This document shows positions 34,127-42,291 of a stretch of 64,000 nt of DNA, piece by piece (positions within the stretch are counted from its first letter, which is position 1; every line of letters begins with the position of its first letter). Below the pieces are notes generated by a model. It did not search any database. It was not told the DNA's origin and saw only the letters and a list, made by a program, of their open reading frames with translations. A program made the position numbers and the translations under genes. Origin of the DNA: an uncultured Victivallales bacterium (GTDB lineage: Bacteria; Verrucomicrobiota; Lentisphaeria; Victivallales; UBA1829); the NCBI GenBank assembly GCA_944391115.1, contig CALXSJ010000004.1, positions 165,957 to 229,956 of the forward strand, read 5' to 3'.

Positions 34127-35197
34127 TCAGCGGTTCAGGCGGCGCCTGTGCGGAACCGGGCCGAGATACGGCGCCGAAGTGTTCCTGTCGGAATAAATGC
34201 CATTGGAGAAGAGCACATCCCGCAATGCCGAGGCGGCAATGTTCTGGGCAAGATGTGTCATGTTTTCCTCAGGACAGTTCCAGGTTTCCGGCTCCTTGAC
34301 CAGACGGAAGGTCAGATCCGGCATGACATAAACCAGTCCCCAGGAATCCGCGATTTCATCCGGTTTCACGGTATTCTCCGGAACCGCCAGGTAAAGCTGC
34401 GAGGCGGTTTTCGCCGCGCGCATCCGGTCGAGGCGGCTTCCGTGGTACAGCGCATATTCCAGCTCGTCAATCCGTTTCAGGCACTGCCGGTAGGCCTTGT
34501 TCGCGCTTTTCTTGTAGTCCCAGGAGTCGAAATCGGCAAACAGCGTATCCGTTTCCTTGAGACCGGGTTCCGTCCGGCGGATTTCCGCCTCCAGATTGCA
34601 GCGTTCCAGTTTGGCGGCGGAAAGAAGCGCGGTCAGCTCCCGCTGGTTGGAACAGTCCATGGAAATGATGTTTTCAAAGCTGGTTTCCACGACGGCGGTC
34701 CGGACAACGCGGAGAATTCCCTTTCTGCCGCCCGCTGGTTCCGACCAGAAAGCGGCAGCATCAGCCTGGAACTTTTTCAAACGGGTGGGAACGGACATTG
34801 CCAGTCCTGTGGGATTCAGCGCGGCGAGAAAGGCAAGCGCCGCACGCTTGAGATTCTGCGGAGTCAGCTCCTGCTTCCGCGGAGGATCGCAGACAATGAC
34901 AGGAGTGCTTCCGGGCTCCGGAAGAGACTCTCCGGAAGTTGCGGGAGAAGAAATGAAACGGGCGGCATCTTCCGGCTGCGGCGTCTCCTGGGAAAGTTCC
35001 TCCGGAGGGGCCTTTTCATCGGACGCATCCGCCCATTCAGTTTCATAATCCTCGATTTCAACGACCTCCAGCTCTCCGGAGCCGGTTTCATCCTCTCCGG
35101 AGAACAGATCGTCGTTCAGGGCGGCGTCTTCCCGCACGTCTTCTTCAAGCGGTCCGAAATCAAAAAGCATCTGCATGTTTTTTTTCGTTTCAGACAT
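34127..35197 (-). CDS. Unknown protein with possible PD-(D/E)XK-like C-terminal region
   Basis: A 356-residue protein of unrecognised family and no signal peptide. Residues 1-110 are highly acidic and low in complexity, probably disordered. Residues 110-356 look globular. They include NLEAEIRRTE, DFDSWDYKK, a helix RQCLKRIDELEYALYHGSRL, then QLYLAVPENTVKPDEIADSW and GLVYV. The strand-helix-strand order with a 'LAVPE...WGLVYV' end recalls restriction-endonuclease-like (PD-(D/E)XK) proteins such as MmcB, but the catalytic Lys is not clear (EIR instead of ExK). Position between rpsA and an lpxL-like gene gives no functional clue. GGGAGG precedes the start. Confidence 0.75.
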   Translation of the reverse strand: MSETKKNMQMLFDFGPLEEDVREDAALNDDLFSGEDETGSGELEVVEIEDYETEWADASDEKAPPEELSQETPQPEDAARFISSPATSGESLPEPGSTPVIVCDPPRKQELTPQNLKRAALAFLAALNPTGLAMSVPTRLKKFQADAAAFWSEPAGGRKGILRVVRTAVVETSFENIISMDCSNQRELTALLSAAKLERCNLEAEIRRTEPGLKETDTLFADFDSWDYKKSANKAYRQCLKRIDELEYALYHGSRLDRMRAAKTASQLYLAVPENTVKPDEIADSWGLVYVMPDLTFRLVKEPETWNCPEENMTHLAQNIAASALRDVLFSNGIYSDRNTSAPYLGPVPHRRRLNR

Positions 35198-35234
35198 CAG
35201 AACACGCCTCCCTGTTTTTTCAGATCAGAAGCGA

Positions 35235-36971
35235 TCAGTTGTTGTCGCTGACTTCGAGCTCGTCAAGGGCGTCGCCGATGACTTTGCCCATGTCGACAAG
35301 AGCCGCACCCGGCTTGAGAGCCGCGGAGACTTCCTCGCCGGCGGCCTTCAGGTCGTCTTCGGAGTATCCCTCCTCAAGCGCCTTGATGCTGAGCCCGATC
35401 CGGCGCTCGTCCTTGTCGATCTTGATGACACGCGCCTCGATCTCCTGGCCGAGCGAGAGTTTGTCCTTGACCTTCTCCACGCGATCCTTGCTGATCTGGG
35501 AGATGTGGACAAGCCCGTCGATCTTGTGGGAAAGCTCGATGAACGCGCCGAAGGCGGTGATCTTGGTGACTTTGCCCTTCACCACATCGCCGATCTTGTA
35601 CAGGGACTCGATATTGGCCCACGGATCGTCCTCGGTCTGCTTGAGACCGAGAGAAATGCGCTGCTGCTGCGGATCGATGTCGAGAATGACGGCGTCGACT
35701 TCGTCGCCGACCTTGAGCACTTCGTTCGGGTTGTTGATCTTGCGCGTCCAGGACATGTCGGAGACATGGATCATGCCGTCGATGTCGTTTTCGATTTCGA
35801 CGAAGGCGCCGTAGCTGGTCATATTGCGGACCTTGCCCTTGATGCGGCTTCCGGCCGGATACTTCTCTGCGAGAACCTCCCACGGATTGCGGGTCTTCTG
35901 ACGGAGTCCGAGAGAAATCTTCTTGGCCTCCTTGTCAATGTCGAGAACGACGGCCTCGACCTCTTCACCGACGCTGACGACATCGCCGGCCTTGGTCACG
36001 CGCTTGGTCCAGGACATTTCGGAAACGTGGATCAGGCCCTCGACACCCTGTTCAATTTCAACAAAAGCGCCGTAAGGCATGATGTTGACGATCCGGCCCT
36101 TGACGACATTGCCGACCGCGTATTTGGATTCCACCTCGTCCCACGGATTGCGGGTCTTCTGCTTGAGGCCGAGGGAGACGCGCTCCTTGGCAAAGTCAAT
36201 ATCCAGAATCATAACCTCGACATCCTGTCCGATTTCAAGCATTTCGGAAGGATGGGAGATTCTGCCCCAGGACATGTCCGTGATATGGAGAAGACCGTCC
36301 ACGCCGCCGAGATCGATGAAGGCGCCGAAATCCGTGATGTTCTTGACGACGCCCTTGCGGATCTGACCGACTTCCATCTCCTTGAGGAGGGCGGAGCGGC
36401 GATCCTTGCGGGACTCCTCAAGCAGTTCGCGGCGGGAAACGACGATGTTCTTGCGGTCCTGGTTGATCTTGAGGATCTTGAGGTCATATTCCTTGCCGAT
36501 GAATTCGTCCATGTTCTTGACGGGTCCGATGTCGATCTGGGACCCGGGCAGGAAGGCCTCGACGCCGTTGAGGTCGATGATGATGCCGCCCTTGACGCGG
36601 TGCTTCATCAGACCGCGGATCACGCTGCCTTCGCCATATTCGGACGTGATCTTTTCCCAGGACTTGATGAAGTTCGCCTTGGAAAGACTGATCTCCGGCA
36701 TATTATTCTCATTCTCGATCGCTTCGAGAAAAACATCCACCTTGTCGCCGACCTGCGCTTCGTTCCAATCTCTGAATTCCGTGCTCGGGATAAAGCCTTC
36801 CGCCTTGTATCCGATGTCCACGAGAGCGCCGTCCTGTCTTTTCTCCACGATTCTGCCGGGAACGATGGACCCTTCGGCGAAATTGTTGCTCTTTTCCGCG
36901 CCGTTCAGCAGCTCTTCCATGGAAAGATTGCTGCTCAGATCGACATAGCTTTTTGTGTTTTCCGTTGTCAT
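35235..36971 (-). CDS. rpsA: Ribosomal protein bS1
   Basis: A 578-residue protein with six S1 RNA-binding repeats, each near G-x-V-x-G-x-V and FGAFV/I, ending in IHVSEMSW-type blocks; the last four are most alike. It binds mRNA on the 30S subunit. I chose the ATG at 36971 because the protein then starts MTTENTKSYVDLSS; the frame to 37049 would enter the 5' leader. The leader has no good Shine-Dalgarno sequence, as is known for rpsA genes under S1 autogenous control. The unknown gene and acyltransferase follow closely. Confidence 0.96.
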   Translation of the reverse strand: MTTENTKSYVDLSSNLSMEELLNGAEKSNNFAEGSIVPGRIVEKRQDGALVDIGYKAEGFIPSTEFRDWNEAQVGDKVDVFLEAIENENNMPEISLSKANFIKSWEKITSEYGEGSVIRGLMKHRVKGGIIIDLNGVEAFLPGSQIDIGPVKNMDEFIGKEYDLKILKINQDRKNIVVSRRELLEESRKDRRSALLKEMEVGQIRKGVVKNITDFGAFIDLGGVDGLLHITDMSWGRISHPSEMLEIGQDVEVMILDIDFAKERVSLGLKQKTRNPWDEVESKYAVGNVVKGRIVNIMPYGAFVEIEQGVEGLIHVSEMSWTKRVTKAGDVVSVGEEVEAVVLDIDKEAKKISLGLRQKTRNPWEVLAEKYPAGSRIKGKVRNMTSYGAFVEIENDIDGMIHVSDMSWTRKINNPNEVLKVGDEVDAVILDIDPQQQRISLGLKQTEDDPWANIESLYKIGDVVKGKVTKITAFGAFIELSHKIDGLVHISQISKDRVEKVKDKLSLGQEIEARVIKIDKDERRIGLSIKALEEGYSEDDLKAAGEEVSAALKPGAALVDMGKVIGDALDELEVSDNN

Positions 36972-37066
36972 TTTGCTGTTTTCTTTAGTTTGGTTCTGTT
37001 GCCTGTCAAGGAAACTCCCTGTGAACGGATGCGTTTCATCCGCGCACACCTCTTTTGCGAACGGAT

Positions 37067-37095
37067 AAGATACTCCTCCTCAGACGGATTGTCAA
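37067..37095 (-). promoter_or_regulatory. Sigma-70-type promoter of rpsA
   Basis: On the minus strand a perfect TTGACA (37095-37090) and TATCTT (37072-37067) are spaced by 17 bp. The leader to the rpsA start is about 95 bases, long enough for autogenous regulation. Confidence 0.75.
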
Positions 37096-37179
37096 GCGGT
37101 CCGCCGATTTTTCAGCAAGATAATTTCCAGCTCCGCGGACCCCCGTCCGCAGCGGCCCGCGGCTCGGGGATGCGCCGTT

Positions 37180-38661
37180 TTATCCGGCCAGCTCCCGGAA
37201 TTTCGCGTATGCCGCGTCATAGGGGGCGCGGTCCACGGCGCGCGGCGTGTAGATTTTCGGCGTGAAGGAGGCCTTCACGATCTCCCGCGCCGCCGCGAGA
37301 TCCTTTACGGAACCGGCGGCCATCGCCTGCGAAAGGATGTTGCCCGTCGCGGTCGCCTCGACCGGACCGGCGATCACCTTCACATTGCAGATGTCCGTGG
37401 CGATGCGCATCAGGACGTCCGCGTTCGAGCCGCCGCCGACGATGTTCAGACAGTCGTAGGCATTTCCGGAAAGCTCGGAAAGCTGCTCGAGTTTCGCGCG
37501 GAAGCAGAGCCCGAGCGAATCGTAAACGCAGCGGATCGTTTCGGCATCGTCCGGAGTTCCCTGTCCGGTGCGTTCGCAGAAGCGGCGGATCTTGCCCGCC
37601 ATGTCGCCGGGAGACAGGAATTCGCGTTCGTTCGGATTGATGATGAAGCGCAGCCCTTCGCACTCCATCGCCATTTTGTCGATCACGGACCAGGGTTTCT
37701 TTTCGCCGTCGCGCTTCGCCCAGTCCGCGCGGAGTTCCTGTGCCAGCCACATGCCGATGATATTCGTGAGGAAGCGGATCTTTCCGTTCAGTCCGCCTTC
37801 GTTGGTGAATCCTGCCTTGCGCGCCTCCTCCGTCAGGACGGGCGCGTCCAGTTCCGCGCCGAAGAGCGCCCAGGTTCCGCAGCTGGTGTACACCCATTTG
37901 CGGTCGTCCGGCGCGGGAACCGACGCAACCGCCGAGGCGGTGTCATGACTCCCGACCTTGCAGATGTCGATCCGCGGAATGCCGAGCTCCTGCGCAAGTT
38001 CCGGCTTCAGTTTTCCGACAATCGTCGAAGGCGGCGTGATCTTCGGGAAGAACGAACGGGAGAATCCGAGTTTGTCCAGCGTGACGAAGTCCCATTCGCG
38101 CGTGACGGCGTTCAGCATGTGGGAGGTGCTCGATTCCGTGTATTCGCAGGTGCGGTCTCCGCTGAACAGATAGGAAAGCGCGTCGGGAATCATCAGCATG
38201 ATGTTTCCTTCGGCGAAATCCTCCGGATGCTGTTTCCGGTGCGCGACCAGCTGGAACAGCGTGTTGATCTGCATGAGCTGCATGCCGGTGCGGGAATAGA
38301 GTTCGGCTTCGGGGACCGTCCGGAACACCTCTTCCGGGATGTTGTCCGTGCGGGAGTCGCGGTAGTTGTAAGGCTCGCGTGCGAAAGAGCCGTCCGGCTT
38401 GACGATCACGTAATCGACGCCCCATGTGTCGATGCCCATGCTCCGGATGTCCGGATATCTGGCAAGAGACTTGCGGATTCCCTCCTTGATCTCGCCGAAC
38501 AGGGATTCGGCATTCCAGTAAAGCGAGGTGCCGCGTTCCGTCGGACCGTTTTCAAAGCGGTGCATCTCCTCAAGCGTGATTTTCCCGTTTTCCAGAATTC
38601 CGACGATTGCCCGCCCGCTGGAGGCGCCGAGGTCGATGGCCAGATACTTTTCAGATGCCAT
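37180..38661 (-). CDS. rhaB: Rhamnulokinase
   Basis: A 493-residue FGGY-type kinase that phosphorylates L-rhamnulose. The N-terminal phosphate-binding loop is AIDLGASSGRAIVG, with DTWGVDYV, GSHDTASAV and the C-terminal NIVGGGSNADVLMR, all typical of RhaB. AAAGGAAA precedes the start. It stands alone with its own promoter; no rhaA, rhaD or rha regulator is in the window, so the rest of the pathway must be elsewhere. Confidence 0.92.
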   Translation of the reverse strand: MASEKYLAIDLGASSGRAIVGILENGKITLEEMHRFENGPTERGTSLYWNAESLFGEIKEGIRKSLARYPDIRSMGIDTWGVDYVIVKPDGSFAREPYNYRDSRTDNIPEEVFRTVPEAELYSRTGMQLMQINTLFQLVAHRKQHPEDFAEGNIMLMIPDALSYLFSGDRTCEYTESSTSHMLNAVTREWDFVTLDKLGFSRSFFPKITPPSTIVGKLKPELAQELGIPRIDICKVGSHDTASAVASVPAPDDRKWVYTSCGTWALFGAELDAPVLTEEARKAGFTNEGGLNGKIRFLTNIIGMWLAQELRADWAKRDGEKKPWSVIDKMAMECEGLRFIINPNEREFLSPGDMAGKIRRFCERTGQGTPDDAETIRCVYDSLGLCFRAKLEQLSELSGNAYDCLNIVGGGSNADVLMRIATDICNVKVIAGPVEATATGNILSQAMAAGSVKDLAAAREIVKASFTPKIYTPRAVDRAPYDAAYAKFRELAG

Positions 38662-38715
38662 GGGATTTTCCTTTCCAAAGTCCGTTTTTCATGATTTGCG
38701 GTTCCGTTTGCTGCA

Positions 38716-38744
38716 ATTTTACATCGCAACACGTGTCTTTTCAA
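38716..38744 (-). promoter_or_regulatory. Sigma-70-type promoter of rhaB
   Basis: On the minus strand TTGAAA (38744-38739) and TAAAAT (38721-38716) are spaced by 17 bp. An 8-bp palindrome ACACGTGT (38729-38736) sits in the spacer and could be an operator. Confidence 0.65.
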
Positions 38745-38774
38745 ATTACTTTCCGCAAAGTGACGCTCTTTTTC

Positions 38775-38803
38775 TTGCTTAAATCGGGAAATCATTGTAT
38801 ATT
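38775..38803 (+). promoter_or_regulatory. Sigma-70-type promoter of kdsD
   Basis: TTGCTT and TATATT are spaced by 17 bp, and the -10 ends 36 bases before the GTG start. Confidence 0.6.
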
Positions 38804-38839
38804 GCCTCCGGAAATTCATCATCAGGAAAGGACGCAATC

Positions 38840-39820
38840 GTGGATACGGAACTTATTTTGAAGACGGGCGCGGAAGCCCTCCAGCTGGAAATCGACGGAC
38901 TTGTCCATCTCAAGGAACATCTCGGCACGGAATTCGCCGAACTGGTCCGCCTCTGCATCCGGATTCTGGACAACGGGGGGAAAATCGTCGTATGCGGGAT
39001 CGGCAAAAGCGGACATGTCGGAAAAAAGATCGCGGCGACTCTCGCCAGCACGGGATCTCCTTCCATCTTCGTCCATGCGGTGGAGGCCATGCACGGGGAT
39101 CTGGGCATGCTGCAGGAACACGATCTGCTGCTCGCGCTCAGCTACAGCGGAGAAAGCGACGAGCTGGTCCGCGTTCTGATTCCCGCGAAACGCCTCGGCG
39201 TCACGATCGCGGCCATTACGGGAAATCCGGCATCCTCTCTGGCGAAACTCGCCGATCTCACCGTGCCGCAGACCGTTCCCCGGGAAGCCTGTCCCTTCAA
39301 TCTGGCTCCGACGACAAGCTCGACCGCGACGCTCGCGCTCGGCGACGCGCTCGCCATGACCCTGCTCAAACTGCGCAAATTCACGAAAGAGAAATACGGA
39401 CGCCTCCATCCATCCGGCGCGATCGGGCGCGCCGTCACGATGCGGGTGTCGGACGTCATGCGCAGCGGCGACCGCCTCGCGCTGGTTCCGCCTTCGGCAA
39501 CGATCAAGGAGACGATTCTGTCCATGACCAAAGCGCATGGAGGCTCCGCAGTCATCATCGATGAAAACGGCGGTCTTCTCGGCATTTTCACCGACGGGGA
39601 TTTCCGCAGAAAAGCCGAAAACGATCTGGACATCCTCTCCAGGAAGGTCGGAGAAGTCATGACCAGGAATCCCGCATCCATCTGCGCCGACGCCCTTGCA
39701 GTCGAGGTCCTGAAGGTTGTCGAAGCGCGCAAGATCGACGATATCATCGTGCTCGATGCCAAAGGGAAAGTGGTCGGAATCGTGGATATTCAGGACCTGC
39801 CGGGACTCAAGCTCATGTGA
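38840..39820 (+). CDS. kdsD: D-arabinose 5-phosphate isomerase (KpsF/GutQ type)
   Basis: A 326-residue protein: a SIS sugar-isomerase domain (GIGKSGHVGKKIAATLASTG; ALSYSGESDEL) followed by two CBS domains (VMRSGDRLALV..., VMTRNPASI...). It converts ribulose 5-phosphate to arabinose 5-phosphate for Kdo and thus lipopolysaccharide. I chose the GTG at 38840, which has GGAAAGG upstream; a TTG at 38795 overlaps the promoter. It agrees with the lpxL-like gene nearby in implying a Kdo-lipid A outer membrane. Confidence 0.93.
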   Translation: MDTELILKTGAEALQLEIDGLVHLKEHLGTEFAELVRLCIRILDNGGKIVVCGIGKSGHVGKKIAATLASTGSPSIFVHAVEAMHGDLGMLQEHDLLLALSYSGESDELVRVLIPAKRLGVTIAAITGNPASSLAKLADLTVPQTVPREACPFNLAPTTSSTATLALGDALAMTLLKLRKFTKEKYGRLHPSGAIGRAVTMRVSDVMRSGDRLALVPPSATIKETILSMTKAHGGSAVIIDENGGLLGIFTDGDFRRKAENDLDILSRKVGEVMTRNPASICADALAVEVLKVVEARKIDDIIVLDAKGKVVGIVDIQDLPGLKLM

Positions 39821-39830
39821 AATGACATCC

Positions 39831-39878
39831 GACTCCGGGCGCGCATTGTTCCGCGTCCGGATGGAGTCAGGCTTTTTT
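39831..39878 (+). terminator. Rho-independent terminator of kdsD
   Basis: GACTCC pairs with GGAGTC, enclosing a second GC-rich stem (GGGCGCG with CGCGTCC), followed by six T residues. The end overlaps the stop codon of the convergent small gene. Confidence 0.75.
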
Positions 39879-40219
39879 CAGCGGCCAGGTCCCGGTCCCC
39901 TGCCCGGTCCGCCGGGTCTCCTCACGCGCGGCGGACCGTCATGCCGGAACTTCCGCGGAGGAGGCGGCGCAGGGCGGTACACCGGAGGCGCCGGATACCA
40001 GGCGGGCGGCACGTAAACCGCCGGAGGGGGCGGCGGGGGCGGTGTCACCGCCACAACGGGCGGATAGTAAACCGGCGTCCCGATGGAAACCCCGACGTCC
40101 GTTCCGTGCCGGGAGCTTCCGACCGAAACTCCGATCCCCCCCAGATTCACCGAAACATTTCCTGCAAACGCGAAGGCCGCGCTCCCAACCAGAAGTGCTG
40201 TAAGAATGATCTTTTTCAT
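39878..40219 (-). CDS. Small secreted proline-rich protein
   Basis: A 113-residue protein of unknown function. MKKIILTALLVGSAAFAFA is a clear signal peptide. About 35 residues of simple beta-type sequence follow (VSVNLGGIGVSVGSS), then a Pro/Tyr/Val-rich region with a run of seven Pro, and a basic Pro-Gly-Arg end. Similar short 'YPPPP' proteins occur in many Gram-negatives as exported proteins without known role. AGGAG lies 10 bases before the ATG at 40219. A hairpin (CAGGGA/TCCCTG) sits in the leader. Confidence 0.7.
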   Translation of the reverse strand: MKKIILTALLVGSAAFAFAGNVSVNLGGIGVSVGSSRHGTDVGVSIGTPVYYPPVVAVTPPPPPPPAVYVPPAWYPAPPVYRPAPPPPRKFRHDGPPRVRRPGGPGRGPGPGR

Positions 40220-40387
40220 TGCCTGTTTCTCCTCTGTTTGTGTTGAACTGCAATTGCTTTTCAGGGAATTTCTCCCTGTCATTGCCTGAAATAACGACAA
40301 AGAAAATCAGTTTATTGCATTAAATAATTAAATTTTTAAACTATTTAATTTTTTTATTATTCTCCGGTGCAGAGATCGGGAATTTCG

Positions 40388-40430
40388 CCTCCGGCGGCCA
40401 GCTTGCGCAGCTGGACCGCGGCAGGACTGA
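40388..40430 (+). repeat. Dispersed 43-bp repeat, copy B (intergenic)
   Basis: Thirty-eight of 43 bases match 12243-12285 inside the MATE gene. Here it is followed by a hairpin and a T-run, so the full element may extend to about 40490. Confidence 0.6.
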
Positions 40431-40548
40431 GAGGAGAGCACGAAGCAATTTTTGGCGATGCGGAGCATCGCGGGATTAACCTATTTTTTTTGAAGGAAAT
40501 CAGCCGGGGGAAACGCGCGTTTCCGATGCGGGCATTTTTCTGCACGCC

Positions 40549-40576
40549 TTGATTTCCATGCCCGGGACAATATATT
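40549..40576 (+). promoter_or_regulatory. Promoter of Sel1-repeat gene
   Basis: TTGATT and TATATT are spaced by 16 bp, 70 bases before the start codon. Confidence 0.5.
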
Positions 40577-40645
40577 ACCATTCCTGCAGCAAGCCGGTCC
40601 GGTCATGTCGCGGCGGCGCGAAATCACGGAAAGGAATGTTTCCCC

Positions 40646-42154
40646 ATGAAAATTCTGCTTTTAGCCTTCGGATTTTGTTTTCTTTTTCCCGTTCTGCATG
40701 CGGACGAACGGCTTGAAAACGCGAAAAAAACACTGTTTTCCGCGCAGACTCCGGAAGAAGACCGGAAAAATGCGCTGGCGACACTGCGCCTGCTGGCGGA
40801 AACGGGAGACACGGAAGCGGAATACTGGTATGCCTGGATGCGCCATTACGGAAAAGGCGGAATGCCGGCGGACAAACCGGAGGCCTTCCGTTTCTTTTCC
40901 CGGGCGGCGGAAAAAAATCATACCCGCGCACTGTACTGGGTGGGCTACTATCACGGCAACGGATTCGAAATGGAAAAAAATCCCGGACTGGCCTTTGCCT
41001 ACATGAAAAAAGCGGCGGAAAGCGGATCGCCGGAAACCATGTGCGGCTTTGCCGAGGAATGCCTGGCGGGACGCTTTTTCCCGAAAAACGATCCTCTGGC
41101 CTTTCATTATCTGCAGCGCGGCGCGGAACAGGGACATGCGTCTTCCCTTTATCACCTCGCACGCTGCTATCGTTACGGCCGCGGAGTGAAACGGGATCAG
41201 AAGAAGGCGTTTGAACTCTATCGCCGGGCCGCGGACAAAGGCAATCCATATGCCCAGTATCAAACGGCCATGGCAAGTTTCTTCTCCCGGGGAACCCCGC
41301 GGGATGAGGCCCTGGAATTCAAGTATTTCGGAATGGCCGCGGAAAAAGGCTACGCTCCCGCGCTCTTCCGGCTCGGCAACTGTCATTATTTCGGATTCGG
41401 CACGCCGCAGGATTTCTCCAAGGCGCTGCGCTGTTTCCACGCGGCGGCGGAAAAAGGCAGCTGCGACGCAATGGTTCAGATCGGCTACTGCCATTCCCGC
41501 GGGTTCGGCGTGAAGAAGGATGAAACGGAAGCGGTCCGCTGGTATGAAAAAGCTGCGGCAAAAAAAGATCCCGGGGCCTATCTGCAGCTGGCGCGCGCCT
41601 TTTTTTCCGGTTCCGGCGTCCGGCAGGATTACCGGAAATCCTATGAATATTACACTCTTCTGGAAAAAAGCAGATCCTCGATGAAATGGTTCGCCATGAG
41701 TGAAATCGGGCTGTTCCACGAAAAGGGCATCGTCGTGCCGCAGGATGACCGGAAGGCGTTTTCCTACTACAATCGGGCGGTGGACTGCGGCGGCAGAATC
41801 AAGGCGGGCCTTTTCCTGCTGCATGGGCGGGGGACGGAAAAGAATCCGGAGCAGGCCTTGAAAAAATTCAATGACAGCGTGGCATTCGGGAAAAGCCCTC
41901 TGGGCGCCTATCTGGCGGGATCGCTCCATCTCTCCGGCACAGGAACGGAAAAAGATGAAAGAAAAGCGGCGGAACTCCTGAAAATCGCCGCGGAAGCCGG
42001 TTATATTCCGGCCATGCGAAAATTAAGTGAGCTTTTCCGCCATGGCATCGCAGGAGGCGCGCCGGATCCGGAACAGGCTTCGGAATGGTCCCGGCGGGCG
42101 GAAAACACGCCGGAACTGCCGGATTCCCGCTTCATCGGCACGGCTCACAGGTGA
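40646..42154 (+). CDS. Secreted Sel1-like repeat protein
   Basis: A 502-residue protein with signal peptide MKILLLAFGFCFLFPVLHA and about 12 Sel1-like repeats (36-residue helical pairs such as AFRFFSRAAEKNHTRALYWVGYYHGNGFEMEKNP). Such solenoids act as protein-protein scaffolds in the periplasm or on the surface. Some repeats are shortened near residues 380-420. AAAGGAA lies 11 bases ahead of the start. The partner is unknown; the next gene is 137 bases away behind its own promoter. Confidence 0.85.
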   Translation: MKILLLAFGFCFLFPVLHADERLENAKKTLFSAQTPEEDRKNALATLRLLAETGDTEAEYWYAWMRHYGKGGMPADKPEAFRFFSRAAEKNHTRALYWVGYYHGNGFEMEKNPGLAFAYMKKAAESGSPETMCGFAEECLAGRFFPKNDPLAFHYLQRGAEQGHASSLYHLARCYRYGRGVKRDQKKAFELYRRAADKGNPYAQYQTAMASFFSRGTPRDEALEFKYFGMAAEKGYAPALFRLGNCHYFGFGTPQDFSKALRCFHAAAEKGSCDAMVQIGYCHSRGFGVKKDETEAVRWYEKAAAKKDPGAYLQLARAFFSGSGVRQDYRKSYEYYTLLEKSRSSMKWFAMSEIGLFHEKGIVVPQDDRKAFSYYNRAVDCGGRIKAGLFLLHGRGTEKNPEQALKKFNDSVAFGKSPLGAYLAGSLHLSGTGTEKDERKAAELLKIAAEAGYIPAMRKLSELFRHGIAGGAPDPEQASEWSRRAENTPELPDSRFIGTAHR

Positions 42155-42225
42155 AAGACGCTTCCGGAGGTGTTCCCCATACCCCGACGAAACGCTCTTT
42201 TTTCCCCTTTTTTTGTATTTGGAAC

Positions 42226-42253
42226 TTGATGCCTGACGGAAGCGTTTTATATT
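42226..42253 (+). promoter_or_regulatory. Promoter of the FAD oxidoreductase-to-mutL operon
   Basis: TTGATG and TATATT are spaced by 16 bp, 38 bases before the oxidoreductase start. Confidence 0.55.
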
Positions 42254-42291
42254 TCGATATGACATTCCAAACATTCAACGGGAGATTTTGC

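Larger units (their letters stand above)
40220..40645. other. 426-bp non-coding region: AT-rich island, dispersed repeat, hairpin, promoter
   Basis: From left to right I see the leader of the small secreted protein, a very AT-rich stretch (about 40290-40370), repeat copy B (40388-40430), a perfect 7-bp hairpin GCGATGC/GCATCGC (40455-40471) followed 14 bases later by eight T residues, and a promoter for the Sel1 gene. A 74-codon minus frame at 40357-40581 has no ribosome site and I do not call it. Confidence 0.6.

Noticed and set aside
37134-37149. GCGGAC/GTCCGC hairpin after the rhaB stop
   Set aside because: No T-tract follows on the minus strand; it is likely a chance GC-rich pairing.
35175-37265. 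696-codon plus frame over rpsA
   Set aside because: Antisense of six S1 repeats gives a false repeat protein.
40357-40581. 74-codon minus frame in the intergenic region before the Sel1 gene
   Set aside because: No ribosome site, and it runs through the dispersed repeat and a promoter. Similarity to another frame opposite the MATE gene is explained by the DNA repeat.
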